From Deinococcales bacterium (GTDB lineage: Bacteria > Deinococcota > Deinococci > Deinococcales > JAAFIG01): a DNA stretch of 64,000 nt. The stretch is taken from contig JAAFIG010000002.1 of NCBI GenBank assembly GCA_013298595.1, positions 124,001 to 188,000 of the forward strand, in the 5' to 3' direction. Shown piece by piece: positions 53,686-62,852 of this stretch. The notes under the pieces are model-generated. The model saw nothing but the letters and a program-made list of their open reading frames with translations. It ran no database searches and was not told where the DNA came from. Position 1 is the stretch's first letter. Each line of letters starts with the position of its first letter. Both the position numbers and the translations under genes were made by a program.

Positions 53686-53982
53686 GTGTGGACTTTGGTT
53701 GAATCTGATGATGATGTTCATTACCGTGCAATTCTCGAGGGGTACTTGGTTTTTTTGCGGCTCGAGCCTTCAGATTTTTCGCGGCGCAAACAAAAGAAAA
53801 AGCGTGGTTCAGGCGATTGGTTTGTGCATTTTTTAATTCCTTCTGAGGAGCGCGAGAAAGCGTTTTTGGCGGGTGAGGGTTTTAGTAGTGGGGTTCTTCT
53901 CGAGCGAGCGCAAGCCATTGCGTTTGAAAAGGCACTCGAGTTGCGTGGTGCGCTGGAGCGCAAAGCGAAACGCAGCCTGTAA
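53686..53982 (+). CDS. Small hypothetical protein
   Basis: 98 aa from a GTG (start uncertain). Charged, with a basic patch (FSRRKQKKKRGSGDW) and a helical C-terminus (LLERAQAIAFEKALELRGALERKAKR). No family recognised. It lies between two exported-protein genes and has no signal peptide. Confidence 0.5.
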   Translation: MWTLVESDDDVHYRAILEGYLVFLRLEPSDFSRRKQKKKRGSGDWFVHFLIPSEEREKAFLAGEGFSSGVLLERAQAIAFEKALELRGALERKAKRSL

Positions 53983-54071
53983 TCGAGCGGCATTTTTTCC
54001 CAAATAGGTAACGCTCAGGTAACGCTGTGTGTTGTACTTTGTTGTTGTGTCGTAAAAGCAAAGGAGAAAGT

Positions 54072-56981
54072 ATGAAAATACTGAGGTTGGGGGTTGGGGT
54101 TATTTTGGCATTCATGTTGGCTGGGTGTCGTCCTGATGGGATGACATTGCCAACCATTGGCTCGACGGGTGGTACGGTTTCAACGGCGGATAATTTGGCA
54201 AAGCTGATTATTCCTAGTGGAACATTCTCGAGTCCTGTGGCGATTTCTTTGCAGAAAGTGGTGGTGCCTTCACCTGATCCGCTCGAGTACACGGCAATTG
54301 CTGGTGGTGGTTTTGAGATCAAAGCCCCTGCGGCTTTTACTGCGTCGCAAACTGTGACATTGCAGGTGGAAGATAGTGCTTTGACCTTGGCGAACGGGCA
54401 GCGTTTAACCCCGCAAGCCGTGCCTGCTGGTTCGATTGTGGTGGCGTTAGCCCAACGCCCAGAGGATAGTTCGCCTGTGATGTTGCCTGTGCAGCGTGCT
54501 GAGATTACAGTGCAACGAGTTGTTCCTGCTTGGCAAGTTACACTCAGCAAAGAACTTGTTTGTTTTGCTTGCCGCATTTGGTATTCGTTTTTTACGCCAA
54601 CTCGGATTAGTATCAATGTGCCTGATCTTGCTGAGGGCGGCAGTGCCACGGCAACTTTAACTGCTTTTGATAAAAATGGTAATTCGGTTTCACCGAATAA
54701 TGTGACCCCAACATGGTCTAGTCTTGATACCAGTATTGCCACTGTCAACTCGAGTGGTTTAGTGACTGGGGTTAAATTAGGCTCAACGATCATTCGGGCT
54801 GTTGTGACAAATCTAGTGCCAGCCGAGGATGCGTTAACAGTGATTGCCAAACCTGTGGTGTTCACTGCCGATTTTAACGGTGGGATAATTCGTGGTTACT
54901 CGAGAGGGCAACTTGCCAGTAGTGGGATTCCTGTTCCTGCAATAACGGTTACATTACCCACAGGGTCTAAACCCAACGATCTCGAGTTTGATGCTGCTTT
55001 GAATTTATGGGTGACAGATAATGCCAATAATCAGTTGTTGCGCTTATCACCGAATCAGTACAGCACAACCAACTCGCCAACCCCCAGTGTCATTATCAGT
55101 GCCAATTCTGGCAGTATTAACGAACCTGTTGGTTTGGCTTTCGACTCGAGCAATAATCTTTGGGTGGCAAATAAAACCAGCTTGGTGCGTTTTACAGCTG
55201 CCAGTTTAGCTGCCAGTGGTGCACCCGCGCCTGATAAAACCATTACGGGTGTCAGCATTAATTTCCCCGGTGGTATTGCTTTTGACTCGAGTAATAATCT
55301 TTGGGTGGCTATGTTTGGAACCAATAAAGTGCATCGTTGGATACCTGCCGAACAAACAGGTACGACTGCACCTTCGATCACCATTTCGCCTAGTTTGCAA
55401 CCTGCTGGGCTGACTTTTGACTCGAGTGGGAATTTATTTGTTGGACAAATTGGTGGCGCTGCAACTTCTGGGGTCAGTGTCTATTCAGCTCCGATTAGCA
55501 ACAACGCAAGTGCAGTTCGCACCCTCGGTACAGGTGCAACCAATAATGTCTACGGTGTGGCTTTTGATGCCAACACAGGTGGTGTTTGGGCAAACAACCA
55601 AGGCGCAGGCGAATTGATTGGATTTTCCTCGAGTAGCCTGAGTACCAATGCTGTTGCGCCTACTGTCAAAATTGGTGGTGCAACTCAGGCAAATCTTGGG
55701 TATGGTGGTGTTGCCACGTTGCCCAATAGTAACCCTGCCAATCCGCCACCGAGTATCTCGAGTTTCACGGTCAATCCGCCGAATCTGGGCAGTGGTGGTG
55801 GCAATGTCACTTTTTCTTGGGTTGTTACTGGTGCCAGCAGTTTAAGTATTAACAATGGGGTTGGCACTGTAACTGGCTCGAGCCGCGTGCAGAATGTCAG
55901 CACTACAACTTCGTTTACATTAACGGCTACCAATGCTTTTGGTAGCACTGTCTCGAGTCCTGTGACTGTGACTGTGGCTGTGCTCGGACGTAAACTCTGG
56001 CATGCGTCGTTCAGAGAGAATCTGATTCGTGGCTATGCGTATAACGAAGCTGCTGGGACTGTGGCAGCTGCCCCGACAACAACACTGAATTTAGCGGCGT
56101 GCGGTGCGAATATTTATCCGAATAGTGTAATTCAGGATAACGCTGGGAACATTATTTTTAGTGCGCCAGTCCAAAACAAGGTGGTGCGTATCGACTCGAG
56201 TTTAGTGGCGCAAAATGGAACAGTTAATATAACGGCTGCTCAGTGCAAAACACTGATTTCTGGTCATGGTGATTACATTGGTTTTGCTTTGGATACCGAT
56301 GGACGCAGTTTCTTTGCTGGTTCACAAAGTGGTGTGCGTTACGCAAAGTACAATGCTGGTTCAGATTCGTATGCGGATGTCAACATGCCTATTTTGAATA
56401 CAGTGTATAAAATCTCTGGTTTGCATCTGATTGGTAACCGTTTGTACGCTGTGGATCACATCGATTTTGCTGGTAGTGTAGATGGCAAAGTGCGGGTTTA
56501 CGATCTTGATCAAAACCGTATTGCCGATGCCAGTTTGCGTTTAACTTTCCAACCAACTGGTAACAATTTCCGTCTTCCAGAAGGTATTGCTATTGCCGAA
56601 AATCGTTTGTGGGTAGCCAACAACAGCGGTGATAACCTGATGGGCTTTGCGCTTGCTGATATTGACGCGAACTTAAAAGCTGCCAATTCGGTGGCAGCAA
56701 AAGCCAATAGCGCACTGGCGTTTAAAGCCATCAATACCACTGCTGGTACAAGCAATATGCACTGTCCGGGTGGTATTGCCACCGCGCCAAATGGTGAATT
56801 ATGGGTCAATGTACAAGGTGCCAATGCCGCAGATTGCGGTAATTTTGGCTCGAGCCTAGGCAATGTCTTTAAGTACAGCAAAGCTGATCTCAACGGTGCG
56901 AATAATGCACCTGCCTCGAGTTTACAGATCTCTGGAATTGTTAGTGTGCCCGGTTTTGGTGGTTTGTTTTTCGGTAAGTAA
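54072..56981 (+). CDS. Large lipoprotein with Big2 domain and NHL-type beta-propellers
   Basis: 969 aa from the ATG at 54072 with AAGGAGAAAG upstream. Lipobox LAGC (MKILRLGVGVILAFMLAGC). Order: ZU5-like start (STGGTVSTADNLAKLIIPSGTF), Big2 Ig-like domain (TWSSLDTSIATVNSSGLVTG), a first propeller with repeats of GLAFDSSNNLWVAN type, an Ig-like linker (PSISSFTVNPPNLGSGGGNVTFSW), and a second propeller (FRENLIRGYAYNE to GELWVNVQGAN). Probably a surface protein; ligand unknown. The recurrent FDSSNNLW codons create many in-frame CTCGAG sites. Confidence 0.85.
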   Translation: MKILRLGVGVILAFMLAGCRPDGMTLPTIGSTGGTVSTADNLAKLIIPSGTFSSPVAISLQKVVVPSPDPLEYTAIAGGGFEIKAPAAFTASQTVTLQVEDSALTLANGQRLTPQAVPAGSIVVALAQRPEDSSPVMLPVQRAEITVQRVVPAWQVTLSKELVCFACRIWYSFFTPTRISINVPDLAEGGSATATLTAFDKNGNSVSPNNVTPTWSSLDTSIATVNSSGLVTGVKLGSTIIRAVVTNLVPAEDALTVIAKPVVFTADFNGGIIRGYSRGQLASSGIPVPAITVTLPTGSKPNDLEFDAALNLWVTDNANNQLLRLSPNQYSTTNSPTPSVIISANSGSINEPVGLAFDSSNNLWVANKTSLVRFTAASLAASGAPAPDKTITGVSINFPGGIAFDSSNNLWVAMFGTNKVHRWIPAEQTGTTAPSITISPSLQPAGLTFDSSGNLFVGQIGGAATSGVSVYSAPISNNASAVRTLGTGATNNVYGVAFDANTGGVWANNQGAGELIGFSSSSLSTNAVAPTVKIGGATQANLGYGGVATLPNSNPANPPPSISSFTVNPPNLGSGGGNVTFSWVVTGASSLSINNGVGTVTGSSRVQNVSTTTSFTLTATNAFGSTVSSPVTVTVAVLGRKLWHASFRENLIRGYAYNEAAGTVAAAPTTTLNLAACGANIYPNSVIQDNAGNIIFSAPVQNKVVRIDSSLVAQNGTVNITAAQCKTLISGHGDYIGFALDTDGRSFFAGSQSGVRYAKYNAGSDSYADVNMPILNTVYKISGLHLIGNRLYAVDHIDFAGSVDGKVRVYDLDQNRIADASLRLTFQPTGNNFRLPEGIAIAENRLWVANNSGDNLMGFALADIDANLKAANSVAAKANSALAFKAINTTAGTSNMHCPGGIATAPNGELWVNVQGANAADCGNFGSSLGNVFKYSKADLNGANNAPASSLQISGIVSVPGFGGLFFGK

Positions 56982-56986
56982 TTTGC

Positions 56987-57031
56987 AAAAAACATCACCT
57001 CGAGCGTGTTCTCTCGAGGTGATGTTTTTTT
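56987..57031 (+). terminator. Terminator with CTCGAG on both arms
   Basis: The stem AACATCACCTCGAG / CTCGAGGTGATGTT has an 8 nt loop and long T tract. Two CTCGAG copies pair with each other. Confidence 0.9.
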
Positions 57032-57082
57032 GCTTAAGGGTTCTTTTACATGTTCGTGTGCGTATCAAGGGCGTATCTGGTA

Positions 57083-57103
57083 GGGGCGATCCTTGTGATC
57101 GCC
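57083..57103. repeat. 21 bp hairpin repeat, first copy
   Basis: GGCGATC-CTTGT-GATCGCC preceded by GG. An identical copy lies at 57679-57699, on the other side of the small gene. Confidence 0.7.
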
Positions 57104-57170
57104 TTGTGTAAATGGTTCGTCGATCAATTTGCAATTTTGCAGCTTTTGTTTGCCTCAGGCTGATATATGG

Positions 57171-57176
57171 TACATT
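57171..57176 (+). promoter_or_regulatory. Leaderless-type -10 box
   Basis: TACATT ends 6 nt before the ATG at 57183. Confidence 0.4.
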
Positions 57177-57182
57177 GCGATC

Positions 57183-57659
57183 ATGCAAACAAAACATGGA
57201 ATGGTTTTTAATACGTTGGCGCTGACACTGGTTTTTTCAGGAGTTCTGGCACTTGCTGGCGATACAACCCCTGTTGGTCAGGTTGGCAAAGTGGTGAATT
57301 TGCGAGCCGATTTACCAAAAAGTGTGGTTGCTTTTGCGCCAACGGATGCTAAGGCAATTCGTTTTACAGCAACTCTCAAAGATAAATCAGTACCAGCGGA
57401 TTTAGTGGTCCATTGGAATACTTTTAAGTATAAAAAAAGCACGTTTTTACTTTCCTATTGGGTGACGGTTAAAACGGCTTACCCAAATATCGAATTAAGC
57501 CAGCCTTATAACGATAATTCAATTAATCGGGGTACCGAAGAATCTGTGATTCAGGGAATTCGCATATTTATCAAGTGGCAAGACCAGAAATTAGTGAAGT
57601 CTCGATTTGGCACGGTATGGGCGGAAATTCAAGCCGACGGTAAATTTAAAGTTCAATAA
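57183..57659 (+). CDS. Small exported protein of unknown function
   Basis: 158 aa with a signal peptide (MVFNTLALTLVFSGVLALAG). The mature part is beta-rich (IRFTATLKDKSVPADLVVHW, TFLLSYWVTVKTAYPNIELS). No family recognised. It has no CTCGAG at all and is flanked by identical 21 bp hairpin repeats, both hints of recent insertion. The second repeat may serve as its terminator. Confidence 0.6.
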   Translation: MQTKHGMVFNTLALTLVFSGVLALAGDTTPVGQVGKVVNLRADLPKSVVAFAPTDAKAIRFTATLKDKSVPADLVVHWNTFKYKKSTFLLSYWVTVKTAYPNIELSQPYNDNSINRGTEESVIQGIRIFIKWQDQKLVKSRFGTVWAEIQADGKFKVQ

Positions 57660-57678
57660 AATTCAATAAAAGTACCGT

Positions 57679-57699
57679 GGGGCGATCCTTGTGATCGCC
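57679..57699. repeat. 21 bp hairpin repeat, second copy
   Basis: Identical to 57083-57103; here the stem is 8 bp (GGGCGATC / GATCGCCC) and followed by TTT, so it can also end transcription of the small gene. Confidence 0.7.
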
Positions 57700-57724
57700 C
57701 TTTAACGTAAAATCAAATGCACAG

Positions 57725-59356
57725 CTAAATAGCGACGGGTTCTTCGTACACGCCGTACACGTTGCGTAGTACATCCATTTGCTCGCCGAGGGTAGCGTAG
57801 GCATGGGCGCACTCGAGAAAGGCTGGCATGGTGTTTTGCCCAAGAATAGCTGCTTTGCGTAGACTCTCGAGGGCAGCTTTGTGGCGAATCGGGTCGCGTT
57901 CACGGCGAACTCGAGCGAGTCGTTCGGCTTGAATGATTTCGACTTGTTTGTCAATCAGTTGAATGGGTACGCGGGCGGGTTTGTTATCGCCAAATTCGTT
58001 CACTCCGACGATGATGCGTTGCTTACTGTCTAATTCGCGTTGGAATTGGTAACTGGCATCGCCGATTTCGGTGGCAAAGAAACCTGCTTCGAGGGCTTTG
58101 ACAACGCCGCCTAGGTCACGGATTTGGGTGATGTATTTCATGGCTCGAGCTTCGACTTGGCTGGTTAGGCTTTCGACGTAGTAACTGCCTGCCAGTGGGT
58201 CTACAACGTTGGCAACGCCAGTTTCATAAGCGATGATTTGTTGGGTGCGTAGTGCAATGGTGGCAGCTTCTTCGGTGGGTAGTGCAAGGGCTTCATCGAA
58301 GGAATCGGTGTGTAGACTTTGTGTGCCACCAAGCACAGCCGCGAGGGCTTGGATGGCAACTCGAGCGATGTTGTTCAGTGGTTGCTGAGCGGTTAAGCTG
58401 ACCCCTGCCGTTTGGGCATGGGTGCGAAGGATCCATGATTTTGGGTTGCGAGCGCCGTAGCGCTCGCGCATTTGGGTTGCCCAGATGCGTCTGGCTGCGC
58501 GGAATTTGGCAATTTCTTCAAAAAAATCGTTGTGTACATCCCAGAAAAAACTGATGCGTGGCGCAAATTCGTCGATGTCTAAGCCGCGTTTAAGGGCTTC
58601 TTCGACGTAATGAAAACCATCAGCGAGCGTAAACGCTAGTTCTTGGATGTTGGTGCTACCAGCTTCGCGGATGTGGTAGCCAGAGACGCTGATAAAATTC
58701 CATTTTGGTGTGTGTTTTGGCGACCATTCAAAGGTGTCTATGACCAGTTTGACACTGGGTTCTGGGGGAAAAATAAATTCTTTTTGGGCAATGAATTCTT
58801 TTAAAATATCGTTTTGGATGGTGCCGCCTAAGTTCTCGAGTTTAAAACCTTGTTTTTCGGCATTGGCAAGGTACATTGCCCAGATGGCACTGGCTGGCGA
58901 GTTGATGGTCATGCTGGTGGTGACTTGCTCAAGGTTGATGCCGTTAAATAGCACTTCCATATCGGCTAGACTCGAGACTGCCACACCGCATTTACCAACT
59001 TCGCCGACACTAAATGGGTGGTCGGCGTCGTAACCCATCAGGGTTGGTAAGTCAAAGGCAGTGCTGAGTCCGGTTTGCCCAGCGTTTAATAATTGATGAA
59101 AGCGTTGATTGGTTTGTTCGGCACTGCCAAACCCAGCGAACATTCGCATTGTCCAGAGTTTGGCGCGGTACATGCTGGCTTGGGTGCCTCGAGTGTAGGG
59201 GTACTCGCCAGGCATGGGCAGTTCTGGTGGGGCATCCTCGAGTGTGTAGACAGGGTCTGGTTCGATACCGCTCATGGTTTTGAACAAGAAGTTTCGCTCG
59301 GGGAATTTGGCAGTGGCTTTGGCGTATTCGCTCGAGAGCCAATCGTTCTTTTTCAT
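57725..59356 (-). CDS. Methylmalonyl-CoA mutase, catalytic (large) subunit
   Basis: 543 aa, the length of the split form lacking the C-terminal B12-binding domain. It converts methylmalonyl-CoA and succinyl-CoA in propionate metabolism and needs a separate ~130 aa cobalamin subunit. Motifs: [70 protein letters not shown], and [28 protein letters not shown]. The B12 subunit gene is not in the window; the enzyme could also be a related acyl-CoA mutase. Confidence 0.92.
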   Translation of the reverse strand: MKKNDWLSSEYAKATAKFPERNFLFKTMSGIEPDPVYTLEDAPPELPMPGEYPYTRGTQASMYRAKLWTMRMFAGFGSAEQTNQRFHQLLNAGQTGLSTAFDLPTLMGYDADHPFSVGEVGKCGVAVSSLADMEVLFNGINLEQVTTSMTINSPASAIWAMYLANAEKQGFKLENLGGTIQNDILKEFIAQKEFIFPPEPSVKLVIDTFEWSPKHTPKWNFISVSGYHIREAGSTNIQELAFTLADGFHYVEEALKRGLDIDEFAPRISFFWDVHNDFFEEIAKFRAARRIWATQMRERYGARNPKSWILRTHAQTAGVSLTAQQPLNNIARVAIQALAAVLGGTQSLHTDSFDEALALPTEEAATIALRTQQIIAYETGVANVVDPLAGSYYVESLTSQVEARAMKYITQIRDLGGVVKALEAGFFATEIGDASYQFQRELDSKQRIIVGVNEFGDNKPARVPIQLIDKQVEIIQAERLARVRRERDPIRHKAALESLRKAAILGQNTMPAFLECAHAYATLGEQMDVLRNVYGVYEEPVAI

Positions 59357-59407
59357 AAATAAAGTATAACGGATTTTGCGAATTAAAACGCAGAAACGTC
59401 ATATAAA

Positions 59408-60139
59408 TTATCTGCCACCAGCAATTCTCAGGATTGCACCTGTGGTGTACGCCGATAGCTCGGAGAGTAAAAACAGGGCAGCTTCAGCAATTTCTTGGCT
59501 GGTACCAGCCCGTTGCATTGGAACTGTTGGCACAACTTGTTCGAGGCGTTCAGGCGGACTCATTTCTGTGGCAATAAACCCAGCCGCGATGGCATTAACT
59601 CGGATGTTCTCGAGGGCTACTTCTTTGGCTAAACCTATCGTCATGGCATCCACAGCTGCTTTGCTGGCAGCGTACCAAATGTAATCGTTGGGGCTACCAA
59701 GGGTGGCTGCGGCACTGGACAAGTTGACGATTGCGCCACCTTGTCCGCCATGTTGTGTGGACATGCGTTGTACAGCAGCTCGAGCACAAAGCAATGTGCC
59801 AAGGGTGTTAATTTCAAGGGTGCGGCGCATATCGGTTGCTGTGGCTTGATCTAATCGGCTGCGTTTGCCTGTAATCCCAGCACTATTAACCAAATGTGTT
59901 ATCCACCCTAAGCTCGAGTCGAGCGTTGCGAACATGGTTTCGACTTCGGTTTCGCTCGAGACATCAGCTTTAATGGCAATGGCGTTGACTCCGTACTCGA
60001 GGATTTGTTGCAGGGTTTCCTCAGCAGCTGGTTGGTTGCTGGTGTAATTGATGGCGATGTTATAACCATGTTGTGCGGCTAGTAAGGCAATACTTTTGCC
60101 AATACCTCGGCTGCCGCCTGTAATTAAAAGGGTTTTCAT
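59408..60139 (-). CDS. Short-chain dehydrogenase/reductase, FabG-like
   Basis: 243 aa classical SDR: cofactor loop TGGSRGIGKSIALLAA, NSAGITG, catalytic Ser in VNLSSAAATLG, Tyr and Lys in YIWYAASKAAVD. Similar to 3-oxoacyl-ACP reductases and glucose-dehydrogenase-like SDRs; NADPH or NADH preference is unclear. Substrate unknown. It has a leaderless TACACTCGAG promoter. Confidence 0.87.
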   Translation of the reverse strand: MKTLLITGGSRGIGKSIALLAAQHGYNIAINYTSNQPAAEETLQQILEYGVNAIAIKADVSSETEVETMFATLDSSLGWITHLVNSAGITGKRSRLDQATATDMRRTLEINTLGTLLCARAAVQRMSTQHGGQGGAIVNLSSAAATLGSPNDYIWYAASKAAVDAMTIGLAKEVALENIRVNAIAAGFIATEMSPPERLEQVVPTVPMQRAGTSQEIAEAALFLLSELSAYTTGAILRIAGGR

Positions 60140-60145
60140 GGCTCG

Positions 60146-60151
60146 AGTGTA
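60146..60151 (-). promoter_or_regulatory. Leaderless-type -10 box overlapping CTCGAG (SDR gene)
   Basis: Reverse-strand TACACTCGAGCC then ATG; gap of 6 nt. Confidence 0.5.
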
Positions 60152-60192
60152 GCAAGTTTGTTTCTGGCGCTGTTTTGATAGTGGCGGCTCGG

Positions 60193-60198
60193 TATGCT
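60193..60198 (+). promoter_or_regulatory. Near-leaderless -10 box of the MFS gene
   Basis: TATGCT ends 8 nt before the ATG at 60207. Confidence 0.4.
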
Positions 60199-60206
60199 AT
60201 TGCTCG

Positions 60207-61424
60207 ATGTTTGCCGCGTTTGCTGTTACGCAGTACAAGCGATTTTGGTTCGCTCAGGTTTTCTCATTGATTGGTTCGTGGTTGCAAGCCAGTGCGATTT
60301 CTTGGTTGGTGGTCGCAATTTTATATCCTAACGAACCTGCTTTAGCCACTTCGCAAGCGGGTTTACTCAGTGCCATTCAATGGACACCAAGTTTGGTGCT
60401 GTCTTTGTTTGCTGGGGCATTACTGGATCGGGTCTCGAGGCGCATCACATTGTTGTTATCGCAAATCACTTTGATGTGTGTGGCAATTGGTTTTACCTTG
60501 GTGCTGGCGTTTCAGGTGGCTTCGTTTCCATTGGTGGCTGGTTTAGCTTTTTGCGCTGGTTTAGCCAATGTTTTTGATATTGTGGCACGGCAAAGTTTAG
60601 TGCCTAGTTTAGTCCCCAGAGAACTGATGCCCAATGCAATCGCTTTAAATACGTTAGCATTTAATACCACACGGATTCTTGGCGGGGCATTGTTTGGGGT
60701 GGTTGCACCACTTGGTTTAACCAGTATTTTTTTGTTTAACGCATTATCTTTTTTAGGCGTGCTGTACGCGATTTGGCGCATTCAAATTCCGCAGCCACAA
60801 CCCAAAGAAACCAACATTCTCGAGGATATGAAAATTGGTTTACGTTATGTCCGAGACAATAAGCGTGTTGGCTCACCGATTTTACTTTTGATGTTCTTAT
60901 CACTGACGGTCATTAACTTCCAAGTGATTATTCCAACCTTTGCTAAGTTTGCTTTACAGCTCGAGGAAGGTGGGTTTGGTCTGCTGAGTGCAGCTTTCGG
61001 GGCTGGAGCTGTCGCTGCTGCTGTGCTTCAGGCTTCGCTAGCGAAGAATCGCAGTTTTATGATTTGGGGTGCATTGCAATTAACAGGTGCAGTCTTGTTG
61101 CTGGCTTGGATGCCCACTATTTGGACAGCAGGGCTGAGTTTATTTTTAGCAGGTAGTGGTATGAATTTGTTTACTGTCTCAGCTAATTCAGCTGTGCAAT
61201 TACATACCCCAGACGAACTTCGTGCTCGAGTGATGAGTGTGTACTCCTTGGTCTTTGCGGGTATGACCCCGCCAGGGGCGTTGCTTTCTGGTTGGCTCAT
61301 GTCTGTATTGGGTGTGCGGGGTGGTGTTTTGATGCTTGGCGCGCTTGGGTTAGTGGCAGTACTGTGGTTATTGCCAAGTTTGCGTTCACTTACGGAAAGC
61401 AGCAATCCCACCAAGCCGAGTTAA
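60207..61424 (+). CDS. MFS transporter, EntS-like exporter
   Basis: 405 aa with about twelve TM helices. Typical of the MFS_3 group: FWFAQVFSLIGSWLQASAISWLV, AGALLDRVSRRITLLLSQ (motif A), DIVARQSLVPSLVPRELMPNAIALNTLAFNTTRILGGAL, and DELRARVMSVYSLVFAGMTPPGALLSG. Members export siderophores, macrolides or other small molecules; the substrate is not deducible. It overlaps the end of the convergent cytochrome gene. Confidence 0.85.
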   Translation: MFAAFAVTQYKRFWFAQVFSLIGSWLQASAISWLVVAILYPNEPALATSQAGLLSAIQWTPSLVLSLFAGALLDRVSRRITLLLSQITLMCVAIGFTLVLAFQVASFPLVAGLAFCAGLANVFDIVARQSLVPSLVPRELMPNAIALNTLAFNTTRILGGALFGVVAPLGLTSIFLFNALSFLGVLYAIWRIQIPQPQPKETNILEDMKIGLRYVRDNKRVGSPILLLMFLSLTVINFQVIIPTFAKFALQLEEGGFGLLSAAFGAGAVAAAVLQASLAKNRSFMIWGALQLTGAVLLLAWMPTIWTAGLSLFLAGSGMNLFTVSANSAVQLHTPDELRARVMSVYSLVFAGMTPPGALLSGWLMSVLGVRGGVLMLGALGLVAVLWLLPSLRSLTESSNPTKPS

Positions 61425-61853
61425 TTCGTTACTCAGAGCAACGGCAGTTTTACTTGGACGACTTTTCTTATCACCAGGAGCGGTTTTAGCAACAATCTCG
61501 AGAATATCCATATACCCATCCTGATCAGAATCTTTGCGAGCCGATAGTGCTTGGTATAAGGCAGTGGGGAAATCGTATTTAGCAGTGCCATAATAAAAAC
61601 TCGAGATTAACGTACCAAAACCATTCCAAGTATCCCCACCGTATTTGTTGGTATGGCAGTACGTACAAGTCATTGGGTTGTTCTTAGGGTCGAGTTTTAA
61701 TTGGCTGATGGCATGTAAGCGATGTGCATTGGTGGCACTCGAGGAAATTTGGCTGATTATAAGAATACCAAGAACGGCAAAGCCGAGAATTCGGGTGGCG
61801 GAAGATTTCACGATGCTTATTATTGCCTGAATTGGGTCGGTCGTTTTGGTCAA
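61386..61853 (-). CDS. Small exported c-type cytochrome-like protein
   Basis: 155 aa from a TTG, or 141 aa from a GTG at 61811 that gives a cleaner signal (RILGFAVLGILIISQISSSA). One heme motif CTYCH (about residue 63) follows LKLDPKNNPM. A calcium-loop-like DSDQDGYMDILE lies further on. No distal Met ligand is obvious. A role in extracytoplasmic electron transfer is likely, possibly with the peroxidase family, but unproven. Confidence 0.65.
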   Translation of the reverse strand: MTKTTDPIQAIISIVKSSATRILGFAVLGILIISQISSSATNAHRLHAISQLKLDPKNNPMTCTYCHTNKYGGDTWNGFGTLISSFYYGTAKYDFPTALYQALSARKDSDQDGYMDILEIVAKTAPGDKKSRPSKTAVALSNELTRLGGIAAFRK

Positions 61854-61911
61854 AACCTGATTTACGAGAAAAACTCATCTAAAGTCTTGTTTTCTCTCTC
61901 ATGATTCGAGG

Positions 61912-61917
61912 TACAAT
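61912..61917 (+). promoter_or_regulatory. Near-leaderless -10 box of the ABC transporter operon
   Basis: TACAAT ends 8 nt before the GTG at 61926. Confidence 0.4.
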
Positions 61918-61925
61918 GCAGTCTT

Positions 61926-62852
61926 GTGCTGATCGTTGAGCATCTTCAAAAACGCTATGGTTCGTTCACCGCCGTCCACGACGTGAGTTTTCATGTCCAA
62001 GCAGGGGAGGTCTATGGTTTACTTGGACCGAATGGCGCAGGAAAATCCAGCACTATTCGGGTTTTATCGTGCCTTGCCAAGCCAGATTCGGGTTCGGTAC
62101 GGATCAATGGCATGGATATTGTTCGTGAACAAGGCAAAGTTAAACGCACAATTGGCATTGTGCCCCAGGACTTTGCTCTTTACGATGACTTCTCGGCTCG
62201 AGAGAACCTGATTTTCTTTGGGCGCTTGTACGGCATTAGTGGGCGTGAACTCAAAATTCGTGCCGATGAACTGCTCGAGGCAGTGGGTTTACTCGAGCGA
62301 GGCAACGAAGCTGTTGGGACTTTTTCGGGTGGTATGAAACGCCGCATTAACATTGCGGCTGGTCTGATGCACAAACCCAAGATGTTGTATTTGGATGAAC
62401 CAACAGTAGGCATAGACCCCCAATCGCGGCGCAATATCCTCGATTTGGTCAAAACCCTTAATGCAGGTGGTTTGACTGTGCTTTACACCACGCATTATAT
62501 GGAAGAAGCTGAAGAACTCTGTCACCGAATTGGGGTCATAGATCAGGGCAAAATCATTGCTGAAGGCACACTTTCTGAAATGCGTTCAATGGCAGGAGAA
62601 ACTGCACCCATTCGGCTCGAGTTACGCGATAATCTTTCAAAACCTCAACTCGAGCAATTACGCACCATTGCCGAAGAAGTCATTACCCAAGATAAAACCA
62701 TTACCTTGTTTACTCGAGATCCAAAAACGGCGTTATCGGGTATTTTGCAAATGCTGGCAGATTTTGGTGCCCATGTACACCATCTTGAACTTGATGAACC
62801 TGATCTCGAGACAGTTTTTTTGAAATTAACAGGGCGGCGTTTACGTGATTAA
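61926..62852 (+). CDS. ABC-2 type exporter, ATP-binding protein
   Basis: 308 aa from a GTG. CcmA/DrrA-like ATPase: Walker A LLGPNGAGKSSTIRVL, Q-loop IVPQDFALYDDFSA, signature FSGGMKRRINIAAGL, Walker B MLYLDEPTVGID, H-switch TTHYMEEAEELC. The DrrA-type C-terminal extension is present (TALSGILQMLADFGAHVHHLELDEPDLETVFLKLTGRRL). It energises export of a lipid, drug or polymer with the adjacent permease, which it overlaps by 8 nt. Confidence 0.93.
   Translation: MLIVEHLQKRYGSFTAVHDVSFHVQAGEVYGLLGPNGAGKSSTIRVLSCLAKPDSGSVRINGMDIVREQGKVKRTIGIVPQDFALYDDFSARENLIFFGRLYGISGRELKIRADELLEAVGLLERGNEAVGTFSGGMKRRINIAAGLMHKPKMLYLDEPTVGIDPQSRRNILDLVKTLNAGGLTVLYTTHYMEEAEELCHRIGVIDQGKIIAEGTLSEMRSMAGETAPIRLELRDNLSKPQLEQLRTIAEEVITQDKTITLFTRDPKTALSGILQMLADFGAHVHHLELDEPDLETVFLKLTGRRLRD

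Noticed and set aside
53882-54865. 327-codon reverse-strand open frame opposite the NHL/Big2 lipoprotein
   Set aside because: The forward frame has a lipobox, ribosome site and repeat domains; the reverse frame is a shadow.
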